Source: Butyrivibrio sp. AE3009
Lineage (GTDB): Bacteria; Bacillota; Clostridia; Lachnospirales; Lachnospiraceae
Assembly: GCF_000420845.1 (NCBI RefSeq)
Contig: NZ_ATVS01000010.1
Span: forward strand, 1-64,000
Length of the DNA stretch: 64,000 nucleotides
Reading direction: 5' to 3'
The stretch's first letter is position 1; each line of letters starts with the position of its first letter. Made by a program: the position numbers and the translations under genes. Below the pieces are notes generated by a model, which was not told the origin of the DNA, did no database searches, and saw nothing but the letters and a program-made list of their open reading frames with translations. Positions 1 through 8,017 of the stretch are shown here, in pieces.

Positions 1-66
1 GCAGGTTCATGCCGCGAAGCGGCGTAACAGAAACCCTTTCCGACGCAGAGTCGGTGAGGGTAGTTC

Positions 67-360
67 ATGGAAATGAAAGATCATCCTATTGAGCCGGTTT
101 TTGATAGTGAATCAAGAGTATTGATTTTGGGAAGCTTCCCGTCGTTTAAGTCACGGGAAGCTATTTTTGTAAACGGGAAAACAGCTGAGAAATACTATAA
201 GAAGTATATTGAGAAAACAATAAACACAAAAGCAGTGTGTCTTCCCTCCACAAGTCCGGCAAATGCCGCATGGAATCTGGAACGACTAGTGCAAGAATGG
301 AGCGTAATTGATACAATAAGAGCTGTCAAATCAGAGAAGGTTTCAGGGGAGTATTTTTAA
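67..360 (+). pseudogene. DNA-deoxyinosine (mug-like) glycosylase with a large internal deletion
   Basis: The first ~34 residues carry the N-terminal motif LILGSFPSFKSRE of the uracil/hypoxanthine-DNA glycosylase superfamily. They join directly to the C-terminal motifs IFVNGKTA and LPSTSPANAAWNLERL. Intact members I know are about 160-190 residues, so roughly 70-90 middle residues are missing, in frame. The product (97 aa) lacks most of the base-binding pocket and is probably inactive. A GAGGG site precedes ATG 67; ATG 73 is an alternative start. The stop overlaps the start of the kinase gene at 360. A second, more decayed copy of the same C-terminus lies at 2349-2453. Confidence 0.75.
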
Positions 361-1385
361 TGGCAATAGAAAAAAGTGTTTTTGACGGTGAGAAGATGCA
401 GGCGCTCCTATCGCAGGAATATGGCTTTCATCTGGAAGAGAGCAGGCATCTTCAATTTGGTACAGCGAATTGCTATAAGGTTAGGTGCGAGGAAGGAACA
501 TATTTTTTCAAAGAATATCAGAAAGAGTTTACTCTGCAGGCTGTAGAAAGAGAGACAGAGCTTGTGGATTACTTGTATTCAAAGGACTTTCCTGTGGCAA
601 GGTTTATCAAGACCATAAGCGGGAAGAGCTGTATTTTGTACGAAGGCCATGTGATCAGCGTTCAGGAATATCTGGAAGGGAAGTCATATCTGAACGATCT
701 GCCACATAATCTTTTGAAGGACAGTGCAAAGTACCTGGGGATATTACATTCCGTACTTAAGGATTATCCAATGGAATCGAGCCTTGATGAAAAGTGGGCT
801 GAGAGTATTTCGGTGGGTGCAGTGAATGCGAAATATGATAGGCTACTTGAGGCTTTGGAAAAAGAGAGTAGTGATCCAAATTACAGCAGGATTAAAGAGG
901 ATTTTTTATTCAAGAAAGAGCTCTTTTGCCATATTGAGGATATGAAAGGCTACTTTAAGGGCATTACATATACTCCGAGCCATGGGGATTATACGTCTTG
1001 TCAGTTAATATGCGACGAAGATCATGTGAAGGCGGTAATAGACTTTGCATCAGCGGCGAAGCTCCCTGCTGTATGGGAGATAATGCGGTCGTATATCCAG
1101 GCAGGAGCTTGTCGTAATGGAGAAGCTTTGGATCTCGGGGATTTTGCGCAGTACGTGAAGGAATATATGAAGTATGCGCCGCTATCCAAAAGAGATCTGG
1201 AAGCTATGCCCTATGTTTATCTTTTTCAGCTATCCCGCAGTGCCTATGGGTACGAGGAATATCTGATTACAAAAACAGAAAACAGGGATGCTTTGCTGGA
1301 GTTTGCATTTTGGCGCACGGATATATGCAGAAAAATATATAGGAACGCTGATGCCATATCTAGGGAATTATTGCAACTAGTTTGA
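360..1385 (+). CDS. Phosphotransferase of the APH / homoserine-kinase-like family
   Basis: A 341-residue protein with the aminoglycoside/choline kinase fold. The catalytic loop is visible as SHGDYTSCQL (about residues 218-227) and the metal-binding motif follows as AVIDFASAAK. The N-lobe shows a lysine in a GTYFFKEY strand. Such enzymes transfer phosphate from ATP to a small hydroxylated substrate; the substrate cannot be told from sequence (sugar, amino acid or aminoglycoside). ATG 360 overlaps the preceding stop (TAATG), so it may be translationally coupled. It sits in a strip of resistance-like genes, but clinical resistance should not be inferred. Confidence 0.8.
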   Translation: MAIEKSVFDGEKMQALLSQEYGFHLEESRHLQFGTANCYKVRCEEGTYFFKEYQKEFTLQAVERETELVDYLYSKDFPVARFIKTISGKSCILYEGHVISVQEYLEGKSYLNDLPHNLLKDSAKYLGILHSVLKDYPMESSLDEKWAESISVGAVNAKYDRLLEALEKESSDPNYSRIKEDFLFKKELFCHIEDMKGYFKGITYTPSHGDYTSCQLICDEDHVKAVIDFASAAKLPAVWEIMRSYIQAGACRNGEALDLGDFAQYVKEYMKYAPLSKRDLEAMPYVYLFQLSRSAYGYEEYLITKTENRDALLEFAFWRTDICRKIYRNADAISRELLQLV

Positions 1386-1434
1386 ATTAGCGGTACAGGA
1401 ATTGAATAGACAGACTGAAAATTTGAGGCAGAAT

Positions 1435-1857
1435 ATGATAGAAACAGAAAACGTAATAAATAAATTCGTTAAGGAATCCCAGGAAATCCTGAAGGACAAT
1501 TTTACCGGCATTTATTTGCATGGCTCAGCTGTGATGGGATGTTTCAATCCGGAAAAGAGTGATCTGGATCTTATTGTGGTAGTGAACGAACCTTTGCAGG
1601 ATGATGTGAAGCGCAAGTTCATGAATATGGTTATAGAAGTCAATGAGGCTGGCCCGGCAAAGGGCATTGAGATGAGCATTGTAACGAAAGATGTTTGCAA
1701 GCCCTTTGTTTATCCAACTCCCTTTGAGCTGCATTTTTCCGAAATGCATCTTGGGTGGTACAAGGATGATCCGCAGGATTATGTTCGGAAGATGAAGGGA
1801 ACAGACAAGAATCTGGCAGCGCATTTTACACTTATTGGTAAAAGAGGAAAGCTATGA
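1435..1857 (+). pseudogene. AadA-like aminoglycoside nucleotidyltransferase, C-terminal domain missing
   Basis: This encodes 140 residues of the nucleotidyltransferase domain, with the signature LHGSAVMGCF followed by SDLDLIVVV (the acidic pair that binds metal). The homology continues through the region matching 'DPDLAAHFTIIRKRG' of AadA-type enzymes and then stops. AadA/ANT enzymes are about 250-280 residues, with an alpha-helical C-terminal half (DUF4111) that completes the active site; it is absent here. I chose ATG 1435 (GAGG 6 nt upstream) over TTG 1402 because family members start about 10 residues before the NKFV helix. It may be a remnant or a free-standing minimal NTase. The next gene starts 16 nt later. 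Confidence 0.6.
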
Positions 1858-1872
1858 TTGGGGGATCAGCAC

Positions 1873-2340
1873 ATGAGTATAACGTTGAAAACCATAGAAC
1901 GAGATGATGTTGAAATACTATGGAAGATGCAGATAGAGGGATTCTCAGGGCTGTTGGAGAAATATCATGATTACGATTTGAGTCCGGCTGCGGAAGGCAT
2001 GGATAAAGTGATGGCAAGGTTTGAGCAGCCCTGGACTACTTACTTTTTCATCATGGCAGATGATGAAAAGGTTGGTGCTATCCGCATAGTAGATAAAAAA
2101 GACGGTAGCAGAAAACGCATCTCACCAATATGGATCATGTCGGAGCATAGGAATAAAGGATATGCCCAGCAGGCAATCCTTGAGGCAGAGAAGATATACG
2201 GACCGGATAATTGGTGCCTGGACACGATACTACAAGAGAAGTGCAACCTTCATCTATATGAGAAACTTGGCTACCATCAGACCGGCAAGATTGATAAGAT
2301 AAGCGACTGTATGGATATTGTTTTCTATGAGAAAGATTGA
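1873..2340 (+). CDS. GNAT family N-acetyltransferase
   Basis: A 155-residue single-domain protein. The N-terminus (MSITLKTIERDD) is the usual first strand and turn of GNAT enzymes. The acetyl-CoA pyrophosphate loop is visible as EHRNKGYAQQAI (the R/Q-x-x-G-x-G/A type), followed by the C-terminal LYEKLGYHQTGK. Family members acetylate primary amines using acetyl-CoA; the substrate is unknown. ATG 1873 is preferred over TTG 1858 because GGGGGA lies about 8 nt upstream. It follows the truncated adenylyltransferase closely and may share its transcript. Confidence 0.82.
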   Translation: MSITLKTIERDDVEILWKMQIEGFSGLLEKYHDYDLSPAAEGMDKVMARFEQPWTTYFFIMADDEKVGAIRIVDKKDGSRKRISPIWIMSEHRNKGYAQQAILEAEKIYGPDNWCLDTILQEKCNLHLYEKLGYHQTGKIDKISDCMDIVFYEKD

Positions 2341-2348
2341 GGTAGCTA

Positions 2349-2453
2349 ATAATAAACAGAAAGGCCCTGTGTCTTCCCTCAACGAGCCCCGCTAATGCAG
2401 CCTGGAATATAGAGCGGCTTACAGAGTAGTGGCGTGTGATCAGAGACGAATAG
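2349..2453 (+). pseudogene. Decayed C-terminal fragment of a deoxyinosine glycosylase
   Basis: Reading from 2349, the frame gives INRKALCLPSTSPANAAW and then NIERLTE, a stop at 2427-2429, and WRVIRDE with a second stop. This matches the C-terminus of the 67-360 remnant (CLPSTSPANAAWN identical), with a nonsense codon where that copy has glutamate. No start codon or N-terminal part is present. Third-position differences from the first copy are numerous, so this is not a very recent duplicate. It lies between the GNAT gene and the beta-lactamase-like gene. Confidence 0.7.
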
Positions 2454-2465
2454 GAGGCAGAATAG

Positions 2466-3470
2466 ATGTATGAAGAACTGATAGCTCCAAGCTTCAGGGG
2501 GGTTGCATATGTACTCAGGAATGATGAAGTGGTATTGGAATATGCCGGCGGTTGCAGAGATTATGCCAATGAATTGCCCAATACCATTGATACTAAGTTT
2601 GCCAGCGCTTCAGCGGGAAAAGTATTCGTGGCTGTAGGTATTTTGCAGCTGATTGAAAAAGGTATGCTAAGGTTCGAGGACACAATAGGTGAGCTGATTC
2701 GGATTGACTGGAAAGATATTGATCCGGGGATAACGGTGGAGCAGCTATTGCAGCATACATCTGGGATTCCGGACTATTTTGATGAGACGGTCATGGAGGA
2801 GTACGAGGAGCTCTGGGTAGATTATCCGAATTACAAGATCAGACAAAATGATGATCTGCTACCTCTGTTCATCGATAAGCCAATGATGTATCCTAAGGGA
2901 ACTAAGTTCCAATACAACAATACCGGCTATGTGGTTCTTGCAATGATCATTGAGCGGTTAACAAGGCAGCCTTTTGACGAGTATCTAAGAGAAAATGTTT
3001 TTGAGCCTTGTAATATGTCGGGCACAGGGTATTATGAACTGGACAGGTTACCTGCAAAATGCGCGGTTAACTATGTGTGGTGTAACAGTGCGGAGGATCT
3101 TAGGACGAACATTTTCTGTGTGGATGCAAAAGGAACAGGTGCCGGAGGAGCATTTATCACGGTAAAGGATATAGCGAACTTTTGGAAAGGTCTGCTTGAA
3201 GGTAAGCTTCTGTCTACAGAAATGACAGCTTCTATGTTAAAAAAACATAGCGGAGAAGGTGATGATCCGGAAGAAGGATACTACGGATACGGAGTATGGA
3301 TCATTGATGGCAATGGCGGAGAGGATATTCCATACTTTCAGGGCTGCGATCCCGGAGTTAGCTTTATCTCGGAGTACAATCCAAACAAAAACATGATCTC
3401 AGTGTATGTAAGTAATTACGGCGATAATGTCTGGAAGATAGCCAGGGACATCAGAAACGCCTTAAATTGA
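2466..3470 (+). CDS. Serine hydrolase of the class C beta-lactamase / DD-peptidase family
   Basis: A 334-residue protein of the PF00144 type. The catalytic S-x-x-K is seen in FASASAGKVFVAVG (about residue 50) and the Y-x-N motif in FQYNNTGYVVLA (about residue 156). There is no signal peptide, so it is probably cytoplasmic. That fits the esterase or carboxypeptidase-like branch better than a secreted beta-lactamase. AGGAGG lies 9 nt before ATG 2466. It stands alone between a gene fragment and the phosphatase fusion. The family is well supported; the substrate is not. Confidence 0.8.
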   Translation: MYEELIAPSFRGVAYVLRNDEVVLEYAGGCRDYANELPNTIDTKFASASAGKVFVAVGILQLIEKGMLRFEDTIGELIRIDWKDIDPGITVEQLLQHTSGIPDYFDETVMEEYEELWVDYPNYKIRQNDDLLPLFIDKPMMYPKGTKFQYNNTGYVVLAMIIERLTRQPFDEYLRENVFEPCNMSGTGYYELDRLPAKCAVNYVWCNSAEDLRTNIFCVDAKGTGAGGAFITVKDIANFWKGLLEGKLLSTEMTASMLKKHSGEGDDPEEGYYGYGVWIIDGNGGEDIPYFQGCDPGVSFISEYNPNKNMISVYVSNYGDNVWKIARDIRNALN

Positions 3471-3508
3471 GGATAGTATAAAAAAGTTAGTTGGAGGACG
3501 GGGAATTT

Positions 3509-4825
3509 ATGGCATCAAGTATAATACATCTGGCGGTTACAAAAGAACTGACTAAGAGATATAAATTCAAGGATGAGAACAGGCTTAAGTTCGGGGCAAT
3601 CCTTCCGGACGCGGGAAGGGGAAAGGACAGTCATTTAAAAAAGGCTGTTTGGGGATTAAACAAAAGAGTATATGACTTTGAGCGCTTCAGAGCTGACTAC
3701 GGGGAGCTGATGAAGAGCGATGATCTGTATCTTGGCTATTATCTTCACCTTGTACAGGATATCTGCTACAGGCATTTTGTCTATGATAAATATAAGTGGA
3801 ATCCCACGATTCCCGGAAATGTTGAGAAGCTTCATAAGGATTATTCAATAATCAATTCTTATGTGATTTACAAATATGAATTAAAGAACGACATTGAAGC
3901 TCCTGCTGATTTTGATAAAGAGCAGCTGGCGAGCCTCAGCGTCTTTGATGTGCCCTGGCTCATGAAGTCAATGGCTGATTATTTTGTTCCTGTGCCGGAG
4001 GGGGACATTTTCTTTTTCACTAAGGAGATGGCTGATGAGTTCATTGCAGAAGCGGTGGAGCTGTGCCTTAAGGAGCTGAAAGCACTGGAAACAGGGGAAG
4101 GCATGATAGAGAGCTACGACAATGCCTGGGGAAACAAACCCTATTCGTTACTGGAGACAACCCTGAACACCAGAGATCTGGGCGGATACAGGATTGATGG
4201 GACTGAGAACTATACTCAGTATGGCAGAGTCATAAGAAGCGATGTGGCTAATTACCCTTCCGAGAAGGATATCGCTTTTTTACAGAATTCCCATATTACA
4301 ACTATTATCGATATGAGATCTGCGGAGGAAAAAGAGAGAAAGCCCCATGGCCTTGCGAATCTGGAAGGCTTCCATTATCACGACATTACCATAGATGAGG
4401 GCAGCGGAGTTCCTGAAAGTGTGGAGGCCGTTCCGGGCAGCTATTTCAAAATAGCGCATGCGCCTAAACTGGCAGAAGTATTCAGGACAATTGCCGGATC
4501 AGAGGCAGGAGTTATGTTCAACTGTTCTGCGGGAAAAGACAGGTCCGGAGTTGTATCCGCACTTTTATTGTGGCTCTGCGGCGTCAGGAAGAGCGACATT
4601 GTCTACGATTATATGAGGACCAAGGAGAATGACAGTGAACGCTTTGAGCTGATACACAAGAACTTTCCTGATCTTGATATGAACATCGTTATTCCCAATG
4701 AAAATAATATGACAAGGTTTATGGAAATACTTGAAGATGCTCATGGAACTGTTCAGAACTACTTCACAGCTATAGGAATCACAACGGATATTCAGCAGCG
4801 AATCACAGAGAAAATGTGTTTATGA
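3509..4825 (+). CDS. Fusion of zinc-dependent phospholipase C-like domain and tyrosine/serine phosphatase
   Basis: A 438-residue two-domain protein. Residues ~1-195 resemble the zinc-dependent PLC-like family: ASSIIHLAVTKEL, AILPDAG, DSHLKK and YYLHLVQDICYRHF supply the usual His/Asp ligands. Residues ~215-438 are a tyrosine-specific phosphatase of the PF13350 type: NTRDLGGYRI opens the domain and NCSAGKDRSG is the P-loop (Cys nucleophile, Arg, Ser/Thr). Both domains look complete. GGAGG 12 nt upstream supports ATG 3509 over TTG 3491. I know both domains mainly as separate proteins, so the fusion is unusual. No signal peptide is apparent. Confidence 0.75.
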   Translation: MASSIIHLAVTKELTKRYKFKDENRLKFGAILPDAGRGKDSHLKKAVWGLNKRVYDFERFRADYGELMKSDDLYLGYYLHLVQDICYRHFVYDKYKWNPTIPGNVEKLHKDYSIINSYVIYKYELKNDIEAPADFDKEQLASLSVFDVPWLMKSMADYFVPVPEGDIFFFTKEMADEFIAEAVELCLKELKALETGEGMIESYDNAWGNKPYSLLETTLNTRDLGGYRIDGTENYTQYGRVIRSDVANYPSEKDIAFLQNSHITTIIDMRSAEEKERKPHGLANLEGFHYHDITIDEGSGVPESVEAVPGSYFKIAHAPKLAEVFRTIAGSEAGVMFNCSAGKDRSGVVSALLLWLCGVRKSDIVYDYMRTKENDSERFELIHKNFPDLDMNIVIPNENNMTRFMEILEDAHGTVQNYFTAIGITTDIQQRITEKMCL

Positions 4826-4864
4826 CATTTCAGCTCCGATTTTGTATAGTTGGGAGAATATGAG

Positions 4865-4892
4865 TTGTTCTTAAAAATACAGATGATAATAT
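4865..4892 (+). promoter_or_regulatory. Promoter of the kinase-nfeD-floA-regulator operon
   Basis: TTGTTC (4865-4870) and TAATAT (4887-4892) are 16 nt apart, with a TGA just before the -10 that makes an extended -10. The predicted start near 4899 lies downstream of the TTG at 4893, which argues for the GTG start of the kinase at 4923. Confidence 0.5.
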
Positions 4893-4922
4893 TTGATTAT
4901 AGAAAATAACACGGAGGCGGTT

Positions 4923-5660
4923 GTGGGAGATACATCAATATACCTGATCTTTTGTGTCGCGCTGGTGGTCATACTTGTTGTATGTGTGATCCTTCTGGCA
5001 AGGAACTACATTAAGCTGATAAACAGAAACGATGCCCTAAGTGAGAGCATAGACAATCTGTGCAGGCTCAATGACAAGCTCAGAATGGACAGGCATGATT
5101 ACCTTAATCATCTTCAGATCGTATACGGGCTCATGGAGCTTGAGGAATATGACGAGATGAACTCATACCTTAAGAAGGTCTACAAGGAGCTGCTGAAAAC
5201 AGGCAAAGCTGTAAAGACGTCAAAGCCTGCCATAAATGCACTCCTTGCCGCTAAAACAGCAGAGGCCGAGGCTAAGGTCATCGACTTTGTCATCGAAGTA
5301 AAATCTGATCTGAAGAACCTATGCATCGAAGACTGGGAGCTCTGCAAAGTTTTATCCAATCTGATAGACAATGCTATTAGAGCTCTTGAGGATAGCGACC
5401 TGGAAGAGAAGAAGATTCGTGTAGATATCACCGAGACCAAAGAAAGATACATCTTCAGCGTTGAGGATAACGGTCCCAAGATTCCTGAGGATATCAGAGA
5501 TAAGATCTTCAAAAGAGGCTTTACCACCAAGAAGGATGAGGGTCACGGAATGGGCCTTGCCATCGTCTCCGAAATTGTAAGTAAGAACAAGGGAAGTCTG
5601 GAGCTTGATTCAGACGAAGAGGAAACAGTGTTTTCAGTAAGTTTTGGCAAAGGAGAGTAA
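4923..5660 (+). CDS. Sensor histidine kinase, Spo0B/AgrC-like type
   Basis: About 245 residues. One membrane helix (residues ~5-28) leads to a short coiled linker. The dimerisation/phosphorylation segment MDRHDYLNHLQIVYGLM has the R-H-D-x-x-N-H pattern of Spo0B/CitA/AgrC-type kinases. The GHKL ATPase follows, with the N box NLIDNAIRALED and the G box GHGMGLAIVSEI. There is almost no extracellular part, so the signal is probably sensed in or at the membrane. GTG 4923 has GGAGG 5 nt upstream and is preferred. nfeD follows after 1 nt, and the likely partner regulator is the fourth gene of the operon. Confidence 0.85.
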   Translation: MGDTSIYLIFCVALVVILVVCVILLARNYIKLINRNDALSESIDNLCRLNDKLRMDRHDYLNHLQIVYGLMELEEYDEMNSYLKKVYKELLKTGKAVKTSKPAINALLAAKTAEAEAKVIDFVIEVKSDLKNLCIEDWELCKVLSNLIDNAIRALEDSDLEEKKIRVDITETKERYIFSVEDNGPKIPEDIRDKIFKRGFTTKKDEGHGMGLAIVSEIVSKNKGSLELDSDEEETVFSVSFGKGE

Positions 5661-5661
5661 T

Positions 5662-6144
5662 ATGGGAACAGTCCAGATATTGGGATTGATAGTCCTGCTG
5701 GTGGGGATTGTCCTGGTGGGAGTTGAGTTCATCCTTCCGGGCTTTGGAATCCCCGGGATAGCAGGGATCATCTTCACCGCAGCAGGCATTTTTTTAACCG
5801 GCAGGAATGCCTCAGAGAGGATAATGGTAGGCGTCATCGCAGTGGTAATAATAGCTGTGATGCTGGTTGTAAGCATTCTGGTATTCAGCTCTAAAAAGAT
5901 AAAGTCGCCGATCAAGCTGGATACGGACCTGCCCGGCAAGAATCTTTTTATCGATGAACAGGACATGGAATATCTCATCGGAAAAAAGGGAGTGGCAGTG
6001 ACGGATCTTAAGCCTTCGGGCAAAGGTGAGTTTGACGGAGTAAAGTTTGATATTCTATCCGGTAATTACTACATAAAAAGAGGTGCAGCGCTGGTGATTA
6101 CCGAAGTAAAAAACAACAGGATAATTGTTGAGGAGGAAAAATAA
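5662..6144 (+). CDS. NfeD-like short membrane protein
   Basis: About 160 residues. The N-terminal half is hydrophobic, with helices near residues 3-25, 28-45 and 55-78 (glycine-rich [20 protein letters not shown]). A C-terminal soluble domain of the OB type includes [16 protein letters not shown], which is typical of NfeD. These proteins accompany SPFH/flotillin proteins and are thought to help organise membrane domains; floA follows 1 nt downstream. ATG 5662 follows AGGAG and the kinase stop, so the gene is tightly coupled to it. Confidence 0.85.
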   Translation: MGTVQILGLIVLLVGIVLVGVEFILPGFGIPGIAGIIFTAAGIFLTGRNASERIMVGVIAVVIIAVMLVVSILVFSSKKIKSPIKLDTDLPGKNLFIDEQDMEYLIGKKGVAVTDLKPSGKGEFDGVKFDILSGNYYIKRGAALVITEVKNNRIIVEEEK

Positions 6145-6145
6145 T

Positions 6146-7111
6146 ATGTTTACACCTATAATAGTAGCAGCTCTGATAATTGTTTTACTCATAGTTTTCT
6201 GTACAGTAATTCCCGTGGGCATGTGGATCTCAGCCATCGCCAGCGGAGTCAAGATCAGTATCTTTACACTTGTTGGAATGAAGCTTCGCCGCGTAAGACC
6301 TGCTAAGATCGTTGGACCACTCATCAAGGCAACCAAGGCAGGAATCGATGTGACCACCAACCAGCTTGAGGCTCATTACCTTGCAGGCGGAAATGTAGAC
6401 AGCGTTGTAAATGCTCTTATTGCCGCAGAGAGAGCCAGCATGAACCTGTCCTTTGAGCAGGCTTCAGCCATCGACCTTGCAGGACGTGACGTATTCGAAG
6501 CCGTTACCATGAGTGTTACACCCAAGGTTATCGAGACACCTCAGATCTCTGCTGTAGCCAAGGACGGAATTGAGCTTCTTGTTAAGGCACGTGTCACAGT
6601 AAGGACCAACATCGATCAGCTCATCGGTGGTGCCGGCGAAGCAACAGTTCTTGCCAGAGTCGGTGAAGGTATCGTAACCACTGTTGGTTCCGCGATCACT
6701 CACAGCAGCGTTCTGGAGAACCCTGACGACATCTCCAAGGTGGTTCTGGAAAAAGGCCTTGATTCAGGCACAGCCTATGAGATCATGTCAATTGATATCG
6801 CCGATATCGACATAGGAAGAAACATCGGAGCCAACCTTCAGAGCCTTCAGGCTGAGGCCAACACCAAGATCGCTCAGGCCAAGGCCGAGGAGAGAAGAGC
6901 AATGGCGGTTGCCCTTGAACAGGAGATGAAGGCAGAGGTTGTTAAGGCAGAGGCCGATATCCCAAGAGCCATGGCAGAGGCCTTAAGATCAGGCAACTTA
7001 GGAGTTCTTGATTACTACAATCTCAAGAATGTCCAGGCCGACACCAAGATGAAGAACGACATCGGAAACAGCATTGCAGAATATGTTGAGACCAAGAAGG
7101 ATAAAAAGTAA
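6146..7111 (+). CDS. floA: Flotillin-like protein FloA
   Basis: About 321 residues. An N-terminal membrane anchor (residues ~3-30) is followed by the SPFH/flotillin core, with [22 protein letters not shown] and [10 protein letters not shown], which are highly typical of FloA/YqfA. An alanine/glutamate-rich helix follows ([19 protein letters not shown] and beyond). The length matches the ~330-residue family. FloA scaffolds liquid-ordered membrane domains that host signalling and secretion complexes. Here it lies between a membrane histidine kinase and a response regulator, so it may organise that kinase (inference). AGGAGG precedes ATG 6146. Confidence 0.92.
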   Translation: MFTPIIVAALIIVLLIVFCTVIPVGMWISAIASGVKISIFTLVGMKLRRVRPAKIVGPLIKATKAGIDVTTNQLEAHYLAGGNVDSVVNALIAAERASMNLSFEQASAIDLAGRDVFEAVTMSVTPKVIETPQISAVAKDGIELLVKARVTVRTNIDQLIGGAGEATVLARVGEGIVTTVGSAITHSSVLENPDDISKVVLEKGLDSGTAYEIMSIDIADIDIGRNIGANLQSLQAEANTKIAQAKAEERRAMAVALEQEMKAEVVKAEADIPRAMAEALRSGNLGVLDYYNLKNVQADTKMKNDIGNSIAEYVETKKDKK

Positions 7112-7848
7112 TGATGATCAAGGTAATGATAGTTGAGGATGAGGAGCAGATCCGCGGCATCCTGAAGAAGATGATAGAGAGGACCTCTGATTGCAGCGTT
7201 GTGGCTTCCTGCGGGAACTTTGCGTCGGCCATCAGTGAATTTATCAAGGTTCGCCCGGATGTTGTCTTTATGGATATAGATCTGGCGGGAGAGAGCGGTC
7301 TTGACTGCGCCAAAGCCATCACAGAGGTGGACCCGAAGGTCAAGATTATCTTCGCCACCGCCCACAGCGAGTACATGGCCAATGCCTTTGAGATCTACGC
7401 CTTCGACTATCTGGTCAAGCCTTTTGACCTGGAGAGGATCACCAAGACTCTTGAGAGGATCAAGGCTCAGGGCGATGTCAAAGAAACTGAGAATTCCGAT
7501 AGCAAGTCGGAGCAGTCCTATGAAAAGCTCGTCATCAGGGGAAAAGAAGAGATAAACCTCATCGATACCAAAGACATCATCATGGTTGAGAGAGCCGACG
7601 GTATGTGCAGGATAGTTACGAAGGACGAAGTCTTTCTGACAGCTACCTCGCTCACAGCAATACAGGAAAAGCTTGACCCGTCGCAGTTCATGCGTTGCCA
7701 TAAGTCCTATATTATCAGGCTCAGCGCAGTCAGGAAACTTGAAGTCTATGGCAGATGGACTTATACTGTAACTCTGAAGGATACCTCAGAGACGGCTCTT
7801 ATGACCTCTGAGAAATACAATGAGATGAAGCAGAATCTATTGTTTTAA
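7111..7848 (+). CDS. LytTR-type response regulator
   Basis: 245 residues. The N-terminal receiver domain (1-~120) has the acidic cluster VEDEEQ, the phospho-acceptor Asp55 in VVFMDIDLAG, and lysine in YLVKPFDLERI. The C-terminal LytTR DNA-binding domain (~140-245) shows SQFMRCHKSYIIRLSAVRKL. It is of the AgrA/LytR class that pairs with kinases like the one at 4923-5660. Its ATG overlaps the floA stop codon (TAATG). A terminator hairpin follows, so it closes the operon. Confidence 0.9.
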   Translation: MMIKVMIVEDEEQIRGILKKMIERTSDCSVVASCGNFASAISEFIKVRPDVVFMDIDLAGESGLDCAKAITEVDPKVKIIFATAHSEYMANAFEIYAFDYLVKPFDLERITKTLERIKAQGDVKETENSDSKSEQSYEKLVIRGKEEINLIDTKDIIMVERADGMCRIVTKDEVFLTATSLTAIQEKLDPSQFMRCHKSYIIRLSAVRKLEVYGRWTYTVTLKDTSETALMTSEKYNEMKQNLLF

Positions 7849-7867
7849 CTACATATGAATACACGAC

Positions 7868-7899
7868 AATGGTTGTTGCCCAGGCAGCAGCCATTTTTG
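7868..7899 (+). terminator. Rho-independent terminator after the regulator gene
   Basis: Arms at 7868-7879 and 7884-7895 form a 12-bp stem with two G-U pairs and a CCAG loop. A short T run (to 7898) follows. Confidence 0.65.
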
Positions 7900-7944
7900 T
7901 TGCACAAGACCGGCAAGCGAATGGATGCTTGCATACAAATTCAT

Positions 7945-7976
7945 TTGAAGCACAGTATCGATATTTAGTGTATAAT
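7945..7976 (+). promoter_or_regulatory. Possible malQ promoter
   Basis: A perfect TATAAT lies at 7971-7976. The nearest -35-like hexamer, TTGAAG (7945-7950), is 20 nt away, which is too far for a normal sigma-A promoter. Only the -10 is convincing. Just upstream is an ATGCTTGCAT palindrome (7925-7934) like the loops of three other hairpins in this window. Confidence 0.3.
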
Positions 7977-8017
7977 TATATCTATCTTGTGATTTTTACA
8001 GAAGAGGAGGAGAGATT

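Noticed and set aside
1-66. GC-rich hairpins at the window start as a riboswitch or terminator
   Set aside because: CCGAC/GTCGG and GCCGC/GCGGC stems are short, with no T run, and the upstream context is missing, so no call is possible.
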